In this document: positions 41,667 through 48,948 of the stretch, piece after piece
How positions within the stretch are numbered: position 1 is the stretch's first letter
Layout: every line of letters begins with the position of its first letter
Source: Acidovorax sp. NO-1
Lineage (GTDB): Bacteria; Pseudomonadota; Gammaproteobacteria; Burkholderiales; Burkholderiaceae_C
Reading direction: 5' to 3'
Length of the DNA: 51,780 bases
Assembly (NCBI RefSeq): GCF_000238595.1
Contig: NZ_AGTS01000149.1
Location: forward strand, 1 to 51,780
The notes under the pieces: model-generated
The model's database searches: none
What the model saw: only the letters and a program-made list of their open reading frames with translations
What the model was told of the DNA's origin: nothing
Translations under genes and position numbers: made by a program

Positions 41667-42024
41667 CGTTGCCCGCCTGGGGTGTGGGTGTGGGTTGCCA
41701 CAGGCGTAGCACCAGCGCCGTCACGGCCATGCCGATCCATGTGGAAAGGACAATCACCACGATGAGCTGCAGGCCGTACGCGCTCAGCAGCGCCAGGTGC
41801 GTCATCACGCCGACGCCCACGGGCACGAACAGCAGCGACAGGTGATTGAGCAAAAAGGTGGCGGCAGGTGCCACGGCCTGCTGCACGGGCGCCCAGCGCA
41901 GCGCCAGCAGCAACGCCACCATGCCCACCACAGGCCCCGGCACGGGCAGCGCCAAAAAGTGCGACAACGCCTCGCCCGCCGACTGCATGAGCAGCAGAAA
42001 AGCCAGGCCCTGCAGCGGCTTCAT
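41650..42024 (-). CDS. lrgA: LrgA/CidA family membrane protein
   Basis: 124 residues, four membrane segments. LLMQSAGEALSHFLALPVPG, PVVGMVALLLALRW and FVPVGVGVMTH are typical of LrgA/CidA. It starts six bases after the glcD stop and overlaps lrgB, so glcD-lrgA-lrgB is one tight unit. Together LrgA and LrgB probably form one membrane carrier. Confidence 0.92.
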   Translation of the reverse strand: MKPLQGLAFLLLMQSAGEALSHFLALPVPGPVVGMVALLLALRWAPVQQAVAPAATFLLNHLSLLFVPVGVGVMTHLALLSAYGLQLIVVIVLSTWIGMAVTALVLRLWQPTPTPQAGNDAELR

Positions 42025-42030
42025 GGCGCG

Positions 42031-43530
42031 TCAAAAGCGGGGCAGGTCGGGGTGGCTGATCTGCCCCCCACGCACCAGCATCTTTCCGTATTCGGCACAC
42101 CGGTTCAGCGTGGGGATGACCTTGCCCGGGTTGAGCAAACCGGCGGGGTCGAACGCATGCTTGAGCCCGAACATCTGCGCGTTCTCCGCCGCAGAGAACT
42201 GCACGCACATGCTGTTGAGTTTCTCCACGCCCACGCCATGCTCACCCGTCACCGTGCCGCCCATGGCCACGCTGGTCTCCAGGATGTCGGCGCCAAACAG
42301 CTCGCAGCGGTGCAGTTGGTCGGCATCGTTCGCATCGAACAGGATGAGAGGGTGCAGGTTGCCGTCGCCCGCATGGAACACGTTGGCGCAACGCAGCTGG
42401 TACTTCTTTTCCATCTCCTGGATGGCGAGCAGGATGTCGGCCAGGCGCTTCCTCGGGATGGTGGAGTCCATGCACATGTAGTCAGGGCTGATGCGGCCGC
42501 TGGCGGGGAAGGCGTTCTTGCGACCGCTCCAGAAGCGCAGGCGCTCGGCTTCGTCGTTGCTGACCGAGATGGCGGTGGCGCCTGCAGCGCGCAGCACGTC
42601 GCTCATGCGGCCAATTTCTTCCTCTACCTCTTCGGGGGTGCCGTCGCTTTCGCACAGCAGGATGGCTTCGGCCGTCAGGTCGTAGCCTGCGTGCACAAAG
42701 TCCTCCACGGCGGCGGTCATGGGCTTGTCCATCATCTCCAGCCCGGCGGGGATGATGCCGGCGGCAATGACGGCGGCCACGGCGTCGCCCGCTTTGCGCA
42801 CGTCGTCAAAGCTGGCCATGATGCAGCGCGCCAGTTGGGGCTTGGGGATGAGCCTGACCGTCACTTCGGTGGTCACGGCCAGCATGCCTTCGCTTCCGAT
42901 CACGGCGGCCAGCAGGTCGTAGCCGGGGGCGTCCAGTGCCTCGCTGCCGAATTCGACAGGTTCGCCCTCCACTGTGAAGCCCTTCACCTTGAGCACGTTG
43001 TGCACCGTGAGGCCGTATTTCAGGCAGTGCACGCCACCTGAGTTCTCGGCCACGTTGCCGCCAATGGTGCAGGCGATCTGGCTGCTGGGATCGGGCGCGT
43101 AGTACAGGCCGTAGGGCGCAGCAGCTTCGCTGATCGCCAGGTTGCGCACGCCACACTGCACCACGGCCGTGCGGCTTTCGGGGTTGATGTCGAGGATGCG
43201 GTTGAACTTGGCCAGCGACATCGTCACGCCCAGGGCGTGCGGCATGGCGCCGCCCGACAGGCCCGTGCCCGCGCCGCGTGCCACCACGGGCACCTGCAGC
43301 TGGTGGCATACCTGCAGCACGGCCTGCACCTCGTCATACGTTTCCGGCAGACACACCACCAGCGGGCGCTGGCGGTAGGCGGTGAGGCCGTCGCATTCAT
43401 ATGGAGTGGTGTCTTCGCTGTGCCAGAGCAGGGCGTGTGAGGGTACGACGCGGCTCAGGGCCTGGACCACTTCGGCCTGGCGCGCGGCGCGTTCTGACGG
43501 AGCTGCGGTGGGGGCGGCGGCAGTGTTCAT
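42031..43530 (-). CDS. glcD: Glycolate oxidase FAD subunit GlcD
   Basis: 499 residues, the same length as E. coli GlcD. FAD-binding type 4 domain: PVVARGAGTGLSGGAM, YYAPDPSSQIACTIGGNVAE, NSGGVHCLKYGLTVHN and GSEGMLAVTTEVTV. The C-terminal cap has NVFHAGDGNLHPLILFD, VTGEHGVG and FDPAGLLNPGKVIPTL. Oxidises glycolate (or D-lactate-like 2-hydroxyacids) to glyoxylate. ATG 43530 is preferred to an in-frame GTG at 43539. The partner subunits GlcE and GlcF are not adjacent; instead lrgA and lrgB follow. Confidence 0.93.
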   Translation of the reverse strand: MNTAAAPTAAPSERAARQAEVVQALSRVVPSHALLWHSEDTTPYECDGLTAYRQRPLVVCLPETYDEVQAVLQVCHQLQVPVVARGAGTGLSGGAMPHALGVTMSLAKFNRILDINPESRTAVVQCGVRNLAISEAAAPYGLYYAPDPSSQIACTIGGNVAENSGGVHCLKYGLTVHNVLKVKGFTVEGEPVEFGSEALDAPGYDLLAAVIGSEGMLAVTTEVTVRLIPKPQLARCIMASFDDVRKAGDAVAAVIAAGIIPAGLEMMDKPMTAAVEDFVHAGYDLTAEAILLCESDGTPEEVEEEIGRMSDVLRAAGATAISVSNDEAERLRFWSGRKNAFPASGRISPDYMCMDSTIPRKRLADILLAIQEMEKKYQLRCANVFHAGDGNLHPLILFDANDADQLHRCELFGADILETSVAMGGTVTGEHGVGVEKLNSMCVQFSAAENAQMFGLKHAFDPAGLLNPGKVIPTLNRCAEYGKMLVRGGQISHPDLPRF

Positions 43531-43601
43531 GGCTGCCACTGTAGGGGATGGCCGGGTGCCCGGGCGTGAGCTTTTCTGCAGGCGTTTGTGAAAAGCGCCA
43601 G

Positions 43602-43668
43602 AATGCTCACTAATTGATAGCTATTGGCGCTTGATGGACAAGCGCTGGGGCTGATTTTTGCCTGAATC
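43602..43668 (+). repeat. Palindromic repeat copy between lysR and glcD
   Basis: TGCTCACTAATTGATAGCT, then GGCGCTTG and CAAGCGCT around a seven-base loop, then GCTGATTTTTGCCTGAA. A well-preserved stem. It lies in the 269-base gap upstream of glcD, so it would be in or near that gene's promoter. Confidence 0.85.
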
Positions 43669-43674
43669 TGGTGG

Positions 43675-43792
43675 AGGAGGGCGCGGCTCGGGCGAGGGCC
43701 GCCGAGCAAGGGCCGCCCCGCAGCGAGGGCTGCGTCCCCCTTCCAGGCGCAGCCGAGAGAAGGGGGAAGGCGCCAAAGGCGACTCAGGGGAT
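43675..43792 (-). repeat. GC-rich repeat after the lysR stop codon
   Basis: Reverse copy of the element at 32631-32750 (core at 43706-43740). On the - strand it starts just after the LysR stop and is followed by a palindromic repeat in the same relative orientation as in the first copy, so the two elements may move or be kept as a composite. Confidence 0.7.
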
Positions 43793-43799
43793 GCCTCTA

Positions 43800-44705
43800 C
43801 TACGCCATCGTCTTGCGCAGCCACTCGGCAAATGCAGCGCATTCCCACCGGTCCATGGTGCCGGTGCGCCAGCACAGGTAATGGGCGTGGGGGCTGGCGG
43901 TGTCGGTGGCAAACAGGCGGACCAGCGTGCCGTTTTCCAGCCACGGCGCGCCGAGCTTCAGGCGCACCAGCGCCACGCCCATGCCGGCAGCGGCGCCGTC
44001 GCACATCAGGCCGATGTCATTGAACTGCGAGCCTTCGCTGGGCTCGGCCCAGTCGAGGCCGGTGGCGGCAAACCAGGTGCGCCAGGGCTCCAGCGGGCTG
44101 CGCAGCAGGGGCACGCCCTCCAGGTCTTCGGGGCGCTCGAACGGCCCGTGTTCGCGCACAAAGGCGGGCGAGGCCAGGGGCGTGACCACATCGCGCGCAA
44201 TTTCCACGTGTTCCACGTCGGCATAGTGGCCGGGGCCGAAGCGCACCATCAGGTCTGCGTCTTCGGCCACCACGTCCAGCAGCGGGATGGACACCTGCAG
44301 CGCCAGGTCGATCTCGGGGTACGCCTCGGTGAACTGGCGCAGGCGCGGGATGAGGATGGTGCGCGCAAACGTGGGCGTGACGGCCAGCTTGAGCCGCCGG
44401 CGCCCTGGCGCGGCCGCCTGGCCCGGAAAGCGCTGCAGCGCGCCCAGCCCTTCACGCACATGGGCCAGGTAGGCGCTGCCCTCGGTGGTCAGCGAAAAAT
44501 CCGCCCGGCCAAACAGCCGCACGCCCAGGATCTGCTCCAGCTGCTTGACCCGGTGGCTCACGGCGCTGGGCGTCACGCACAGCTCGTCGGCCGTCTGCGT
44601 CACACTGCGCAGGCGGGCCAGGGCCTCGAACGTCAGCAGGCACTGGATGGGCGGAATGCGCCGCGCCGCGCTGCTGAGGAAGGAGGTGGGAGCTGCCGTG
44701 GCCAT
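43800..44705 (-). CDS. LysR-family regulator, GcvA-like
   Basis: 301 residues. Winged HTH at about 18-75 (LTFEALARLRSVTQTADELC, TPSAVSHRVKQLEQILGVRL) with the GcvA-type P-P-x-x-x-L-x-x-F-E-A entry, and a periplasmic-binding-protein-like effector domain from about 95. It follows purU by 21 bases on the same strand and lies upstream of glcD. A role in one-carbon, glycine or glycolate control is plausible from the neighbours but not shown. Confidence 0.9.
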   Translation of the reverse strand: MATAAPTSFLSSAARRIPPIQCLLTFEALARLRSVTQTADELCVTPSAVSHRVKQLEQILGVRLFGRADFSLTTEGSAYLAHVREGLGALQRFPGQAAAPGRRRLKLAVTPTFARTILIPRLRQFTEAYPEIDLALQVSIPLLDVVAEDADLMVRFGPGHYADVEHVEIARDVVTPLASPAFVREHGPFERPEDLEGVPLLRSPLEPWRTWFAATGLDWAEPSEGSQFNDIGLMCDGAAAGMGVALVRLKLGAPWLENGTLVRLFATDTASPHAHYLCWRTGTMDRWECAAFAEWLRKTMA

Positions 44706-44726
44706 GGGACAGAACGGGTTATCGGG

Positions 44727-45575
44727 CTAGCGGAAGATCACGGTCTTGTGGCCGTTCAGGATCACGCGGTGCTCGCTGTGCCACTTCACGGCGCGGGCCA
44801 GCACCTGGCTTTCGGTGTCGCGGCCGCGGGCCGTGAGGTCTTCCACCGTGTCGGTGTGGTCTGCGCGGGCCACGTCCTGCTCGATGATCGGACCTTCGTC
44901 CAGGTCGGCCGTCACGTAGTGAGCCGTGGCGCCAATGAGCTTCACGCCCCGGTCATGGGCCTGGTAGTACGGCTTGGCGCCCTTGAAGCTCGGCAGGAAG
45001 CTGTGGTGGATGTTGATGGCCCGTCCGGCCAATTTTTGACATAAGTCAAGAGAAAGTATCTGCATGTAACGGGCCAGCACCACCAGTTCGGCCCCTTCGG
45101 CCTCGATAATCTCCAGCTGCCTGGCTTCGGCCTGCGCCTTGGTCGCGCTGGTCATGGGGATGTGGTGGAACGGCACGTTGTAGCTGGCCGCCAGCTGATA
45201 AAAGTCGCGGTGGTTGCTGATGATGGCGCGTATGTCGATGGGCAGCAGGCCACACTTCCAGCGGAACAGCAGGTCGTTCAGGCAGTGGCCCTCCTTGCTG
45301 ACCATGAGCACGGTTTTCATGGGGGCTGCCGTGGCGTGCAGGCTCCAGTGCATGTTGTGGGGCTCGGCAAAGCTGGCCAGGCGGGCTTTCAGGGTGGCGT
45401 GGTCGTGCTGGTCGCAGGCAAACTGCACCCGCATGAAGAACAGCCCGGTGGCGTGGTCGTTGTACTGCGCGGCTTCTTCGATGTTGCCGCCGTGCTCCAG
45501 CAGAAAGCCCGAGACGGCGTGCACCAGCCCCAGGCGGTCGGGGCAAGACAGGGTAAGGATGTAGGCGTTGGTCAT
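44727..45575 (-). CDS. purU: Formyltetrahydrofolate deformylase PurU
   Basis: 282 residues. N-terminal ACT domain (YILTLSCPDRLGLVHAVSGF) and C-terminal formyltransferase-like domain with NIHHSFLPSFKGAKPYYQ and ADLDEGPIIEQDVARADH. It hydrolyses 10-formyl-THF to formate and THF, balancing one-carbon units. ATG 45575 starts the ACT domain at once; a longer frame to 45647 is not supported. It is divergent from the GGDEF/EAL gene with 64 bases between the starts, and co-directional with lysR. Confidence 0.95.
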   Translation of the reverse strand: MTNAYILTLSCPDRLGLVHAVSGFLLEHGGNIEEAAQYNDHATGLFFMRVQFACDQHDHATLKARLASFAEPHNMHWSLHATAAPMKTVLMVSKEGHCLNDLLFRWKCGLLPIDIRAIISNHRDFYQLAASYNVPFHHIPMTSATKAQAEARQLEIIEAEGAELVVLARYMQILSLDLCQKLAGRAINIHHSFLPSFKGAKPYYQAHDRGVKLIGATAHYVTADLDEGPIIEQDVARADHTDTVEDLTARGRDTESQVLARAVKWHSEHRVILNGHKTVIFR

Positions 45576-45639
45576 AGCTGCGCAATTGTCGCAGCATGGC
45601 CTGTGGTGCGTGGAACGCGCGGGGAACAGGAAAAGGTCG

Positions 45640-47949
45640 ATGGACAATCCAGGCTACGCCTCCAAATTGCTCCCGTGGCAGGGGATGCTGCTGTACCTGG
45701 TGGTGGGGGTGGCCTGGGTGTTTGTGGGCGATGCCTTGCTCATCCACTGGGTCAGAGACCCCGAGGCGCTCACGCATTTTCAGACTTGGAAGGGCTGGGG
45801 CTACGTCGCCTTCACCGCCCTGCTGGCCTGGTGGTTGCTGCGCCGCATGCGGCGGGCCGAGCGGGTGCGCATGGCCATGGCGCAGGAGCTGTCGCAGATC
45901 GTGCGCCACGCCCCTGCCGGTTTTGCGCGCGTGGCGCCGGACGGCCAGATCCTCTGGGCCAACGGCCGCCTGTGCGGGCTGCTGGGGGCCTCGCTGGAAC
46001 ACCTGCTCACCCTGCGTGCGCGGGACGTGATGCCCCCTCCCGATCTGGAGCGCGCCCGCATTCTGCTGGCGCGCCTGGTGGATGGCACGATCGACCACTT
46101 CGTGGAAGAGCGCGAGTGCCTGCGCCCGGGCGATGGCAGCCGCGTGCCGGTGCTGCTCACGGTCACCATGGTTCCGCAGGCGGGCGACGAGCCTGCCCAC
46201 CTGGTGTGCGTGGTGCAGGATCTGGACGAGATCAAGGCCGCGCGGGCTGCGCTCAAGAGCAGCGAGGCGCGCCAGCGGCTGGCCGCCACGGTGGTGGACA
46301 ACACCATCGAGGGCGTGGTGGTGACCGATGCGCAAAGCCGCATCCTGTCGGTCAACGCCGCCGTCACGCGCCTCTTGGGCTACACCGAGGAGGAGCTGCT
46401 GGGCAAGACGCCGCGCATCTTCAAGTCGGGCCGGCACGACAAGAGCTTTTACGACGCGATGTGGGGCGTGGTGCGGCACACAGGCCACTGGCAGGGCGAG
46501 ATCTGGAACCGGCGCAAGAACGGGGAGGTGTTTCCCGAGCACATGTCGCTCTCCGTCGTGCGCGACGCGGCAGGCCAGATCACGCACTACGTGTGCATGT
46601 TCACCGACATTTCCGCAGACAAGGCCCAGCGCAAGCAGCTGGAGTTTCTGGCGCACAACGATGCCCTCACGGGCTTGTCCAACCGTGCGTGGTTCGGCCA
46701 GCAGCTCGAGCAGGTGGTGCAGGAGGCCAGCATCAGCGGCGAGCTTTTTGCGGTGCTGCTGCTCAACCTCGACCGCTTCAAGGACGTGAACGACAGCTAC
46801 GGCCACACCATCGGCGACGAGGTGCTCAAGCACATTGCGCGGCAAGTGCAGTCGGCCCTGCGGCCCGGCGATGTGCTGGGCCGCCTGGTGGGCGACGAGC
46901 TGGCCGTGGTGGCGCGCGACCTGCGCCATGCCGAGGGCGCCGCCGCCGTGGCGCGGCATCTGATAGCGGCCGTGGCCGAGCCCTGGCGTTCGCCCGATGG
47001 TTTTGAAGTGGTGGCGGGCGTGAGCGTGGGGATCTGCATGTTCCCCGAGCACGCGGGCAGCAAAGAGCTGCTGCTGCAGGGCGCCCACGCGGCGGTGTAC
47101 GGCGCCAAGGCACAGGGCCGCGGTGCCTGGTGCTTTTTCCATGAGGCGATGACGCAGGCCGCCCGCGAGCGGCTGGCGCTGGAGTCGCGCCTGCGCCTGG
47201 CGCTGGCCCAGGGCCACCTGCAGATGTACTACCAGCCCCAGGTGGACATCGCCACCGGCCGCATCCTGGGTGCCGAGGCGCTGGTGCGCTGGAACGACCC
47301 GGCGGAGGGGCTGATATCGCCCGCCCGCTTCATCCCGGTGGCCGAGACTTCGGGGGTGATCGGGCCGCTGGGCGAGTGGGTGCTGCGCGAGGTGTGCCGC
47401 CAGGGCCAGCAGTGGCGCGCCGAAGGCCTGCCGCCCATCACGCTGGCGGTGAACGTGTCGCCACGGCAGTTCCACCTGACCGACCTGGCCGGCTGCGCTG
47501 CCAGTGCGCTGGCGGAGTCGGGCTTTCCGGCCGAGTCGCTGGAGCTGGAGATCACCGAAACCGCCCTGGCGGAACGCACCGACGAGGCGCGCCAGGTGCT
47601 GATGCGGCTGCGCGCGCTGGGCCTGCGCATTGCGGTGGATGACTTTGGCACCGGATATTCATCGCTGGCGCAGCTCAAGCGTTTCCCCATCGATGTGCTC
47701 AAGATCGACCAGGGTTTCATCCGCGACATCCCGCAAAGCGAAGATGACATGGCGATCAGTGCCGCCATCATCGCCATGGGCCACAGCATGGGCATGGCGG
47801 TGCTGGCCGAAGGGGTTGAAACCCCGGGCCAGCTGGCGTTCTTGGAAGAGCGCGGCTGCGATGCCTACCAGGGCTACCTGTGCAGCCGCCCCCTGCCAGC
47901 CGACGCGTTTGCTGCGCTGCTGGGCGAACAGCGCGGCGCTGGAGGCTGA
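45640..47949 (+). CDS. PAS-GGDEF-EAL membrane protein, degenerate GGDEF
   Basis: About 769 residues from ATG 45640. Two N-terminal membrane segments (about 17-37 and 48-68), two PAS domains (about 85-195 and 215-330), GGDEF (about 340-500) and EAL (about 515-765). The GGDEF signature is VGDEL (417-421), so cyclase activity is probably lost. The EAL domain keeps E546-A-L, NVSPRQF, the D667-D668 pair in DDFGTGYSS, KIDQGFI and LAEGVET, so it should be an active c-di-GMP phosphodiesterase, perhaps with GTP-modulated GGDEF. The PAS inputs could sense redox or oxygen. Confidence 0.92.
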   Translation: MDNPGYASKLLPWQGMLLYLVVGVAWVFVGDALLIHWVRDPEALTHFQTWKGWGYVAFTALLAWWLLRRMRRAERVRMAMAQELSQIVRHAPAGFARVAPDGQILWANGRLCGLLGASLEHLLTLRARDVMPPPDLERARILLARLVDGTIDHFVEERECLRPGDGSRVPVLLTVTMVPQAGDEPAHLVCVVQDLDEIKAARAALKSSEARQRLAATVVDNTIEGVVVTDAQSRILSVNAAVTRLLGYTEEELLGKTPRIFKSGRHDKSFYDAMWGVVRHTGHWQGEIWNRRKNGEVFPEHMSLSVVRDAAGQITHYVCMFTDISADKAQRKQLEFLAHNDALTGLSNRAWFGQQLEQVVQEASISGELFAVLLLNLDRFKDVNDSYGHTIGDEVLKHIARQVQSALRPGDVLGRLVGDELAVVARDLRHAEGAAAVARHLIAAVAEPWRSPDGFEVVAGVSVGICMFPEHAGSKELLLQGAHAAVYGAKAQGRGAWCFFHEAMTQAARERLALESRLRLALAQGHLQMYYQPQVDIATGRILGAEALVRWNDPAEGLISPARFIPVAETSGVIGPLGEWVLREVCRQGQQWRAEGLPPITLAVNVSPRQFHLTDLAGCAASALAESGFPAESLELEITETALAERTDEARQVLMRLRALGLRIAVDDFGTGYSSLAQLKRFPIDVLKIDQGFIRDIPQSEDDMAISAAIIAMGHSMGMAVLAEGVETPGQLAFLEERGCDAYQGYLCSRPLPADAFAALLGEQRGAGG

Positions 47950-47975
47950 GCGCCGGTGGCGCTGGCGCGGCCCGC

Positions 47976-48875
47976 TTACCCGCCCGCGCGCCCACCCTGC
48001 TGCCACCGCTGGCGCAGCGCGGCGCAGTGATCCTGGGGTGGCAGGGCAGGGGTCTGCACCACGGAATCCACTTCTGTTTTGATAGCTGATTGCGCTTGAC
48101 CAGCTTGTGCCAGAAGCACTTTTGACCTCAAATCTGCGGGCCAGTGCGTGGGCACGCCCCGGTCGCGCAGCACATGGCCACCGCCCGCAAGCAGCAGCAC
48201 GGTCAGCCCCGGGCGCACCGCCTGCAGCGCGCTGCGGGCCAGGCTGGCGTCGCGGGCGATCTGGATGCGCGCCATCGGGGCCATCTGCGATTCGGGCAAC
48301 AGGCCGCAATGGCCTTCGCGCAGCGCCTCGTACTGGCGTTGCAACGCGGGCGCGGGCAGGTGCTGGTCCCAGGCTGTCTCGCCCATGGTTGCGCGCATGC
48401 GGGCGCGGGGCAGGTTGCCGCCCAGCACGGGCACACCGGCGGCCACGGCGGCCATCACCACGGGGCCATAGGCCTTCCAGGGCCAGGCGGCGTCGTTCCA
48501 GTGCAGCGCGGCCTGCACCTGGGCTTCGGTAGCGTCCGGGGCAAGGGCCTGGGTGCCGTGGCCGCTCTCGGCCATCTCCAGCACCACGGCGGCCAGCTGC
48601 CCCCGCGCCGCCAGCCATTGCACCGCACCCTGCTGCAGGCGCTGGTGGTCTGGCGCGTCGTGCTGTTCGCCCAGCAGCAGCACATCGGCAGGCAGCACGG
48701 CCGCCAGGGCGTCGGGCCAGGCGGCGGAGGTCCAGCGCAGCGGCTCGGCGTGCGGCGCGGAGCCAAGCGCGCCGCAGCCGCCCAGCACCACCGCCAGGGC
48801 CAGCGCCACCGCCGGGCGCCAGGCGGGGCGGGTGGGGTTTTGACGGGCGGGGGCGAGGGTCTGGGGGGCGGGCAT
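47976..48875 (-). CDS. ChaN-family lipoprotein
   Basis: 299 residues. Lipobox VLGGC with the acylated Cys at 34. The ChaN/haem-binding fold (DUF399) shows DVLLLGEQHDAPDHQRLQQ, LEMAESGHG, and GHCGLLP with MARIQIARDASLA. Relatives bind haem in the outer membrane and are linked to iron uptake or peptidase-like folds. The region about residues 249-270 (DLRSKVLLAQAGQAQSAIK) comes from a repeat copy read in antisense. It is divergent from narX across an FNR-type box. Confidence 0.86.
   Translation of the reverse strand: MPAPQTLAPARQNPTRPAWRPAVALALAVVLGGCGALGSAPHAEPLRWTSAAWPDALAAVLPADVLLLGEQHDAPDHQRLQQGAVQWLAARGQLAAVVLEMAESGHGTQALAPDATEAQVQAALHWNDAAWPWKAYGPVVMAAVAAGVPVLGGNLPRARMRATMGETAWDQHLPAPALQRQYEALREGHCGLLPESQMAPMARIQIARDASLARSALQAVRPGLTVLLLAGGGHVLRDRGVPTHWPADLRSKVLLAQAGQAQSAIKTEVDSVVQTPALPPQDHCAALRQRWQQGGRAGG
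48071..48132 (+). repeat. Palindromic repeat copy inside the ChaN-like gene
   Basis: TTCTGTTTTGATAGCTGATT, then GCGCTTG, a loop, TTGTGCCAGAAGCACTTTTG and ACCTCAAATC. It lies opposite to the direction of the gene and is translated in antisense without a stop. It shares its frame with the copy in rsmB. Confidence 0.75.
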
Positions 48876-48900
48876 GGCGTAAATGCTAAGGGCTTAGGAC

Positions 48901-48914
48901 TTGATGCAGGTCAA
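48901..48914. promoter_or_regulatory. FNR/ANR-type box upstream of narX
   Basis: TTGATGCAGGTCAA differs from the FNR consensus TTGAT-N4-ATCAA at one position. A -10-like TACACT lies at 48937-48942. With a start seven bases after it, the box is centred at -41.5, the classic activating position. The predicted start coincides with the ATG at 48949. Confidence 0.75.
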
Positions 48915-48948
48915 GAATGCGGGCATGCCCCCTGCCTACACTGCGCCC

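Noticed and set aside
45020..45066. AT-rich stretch in purU considered as another repeat copy
   Set aside because: No TAGCT or AGCGCTT arms; it encodes the conserved PurU segment before the NIHHSFLP motif, which fits normal protein sequence.
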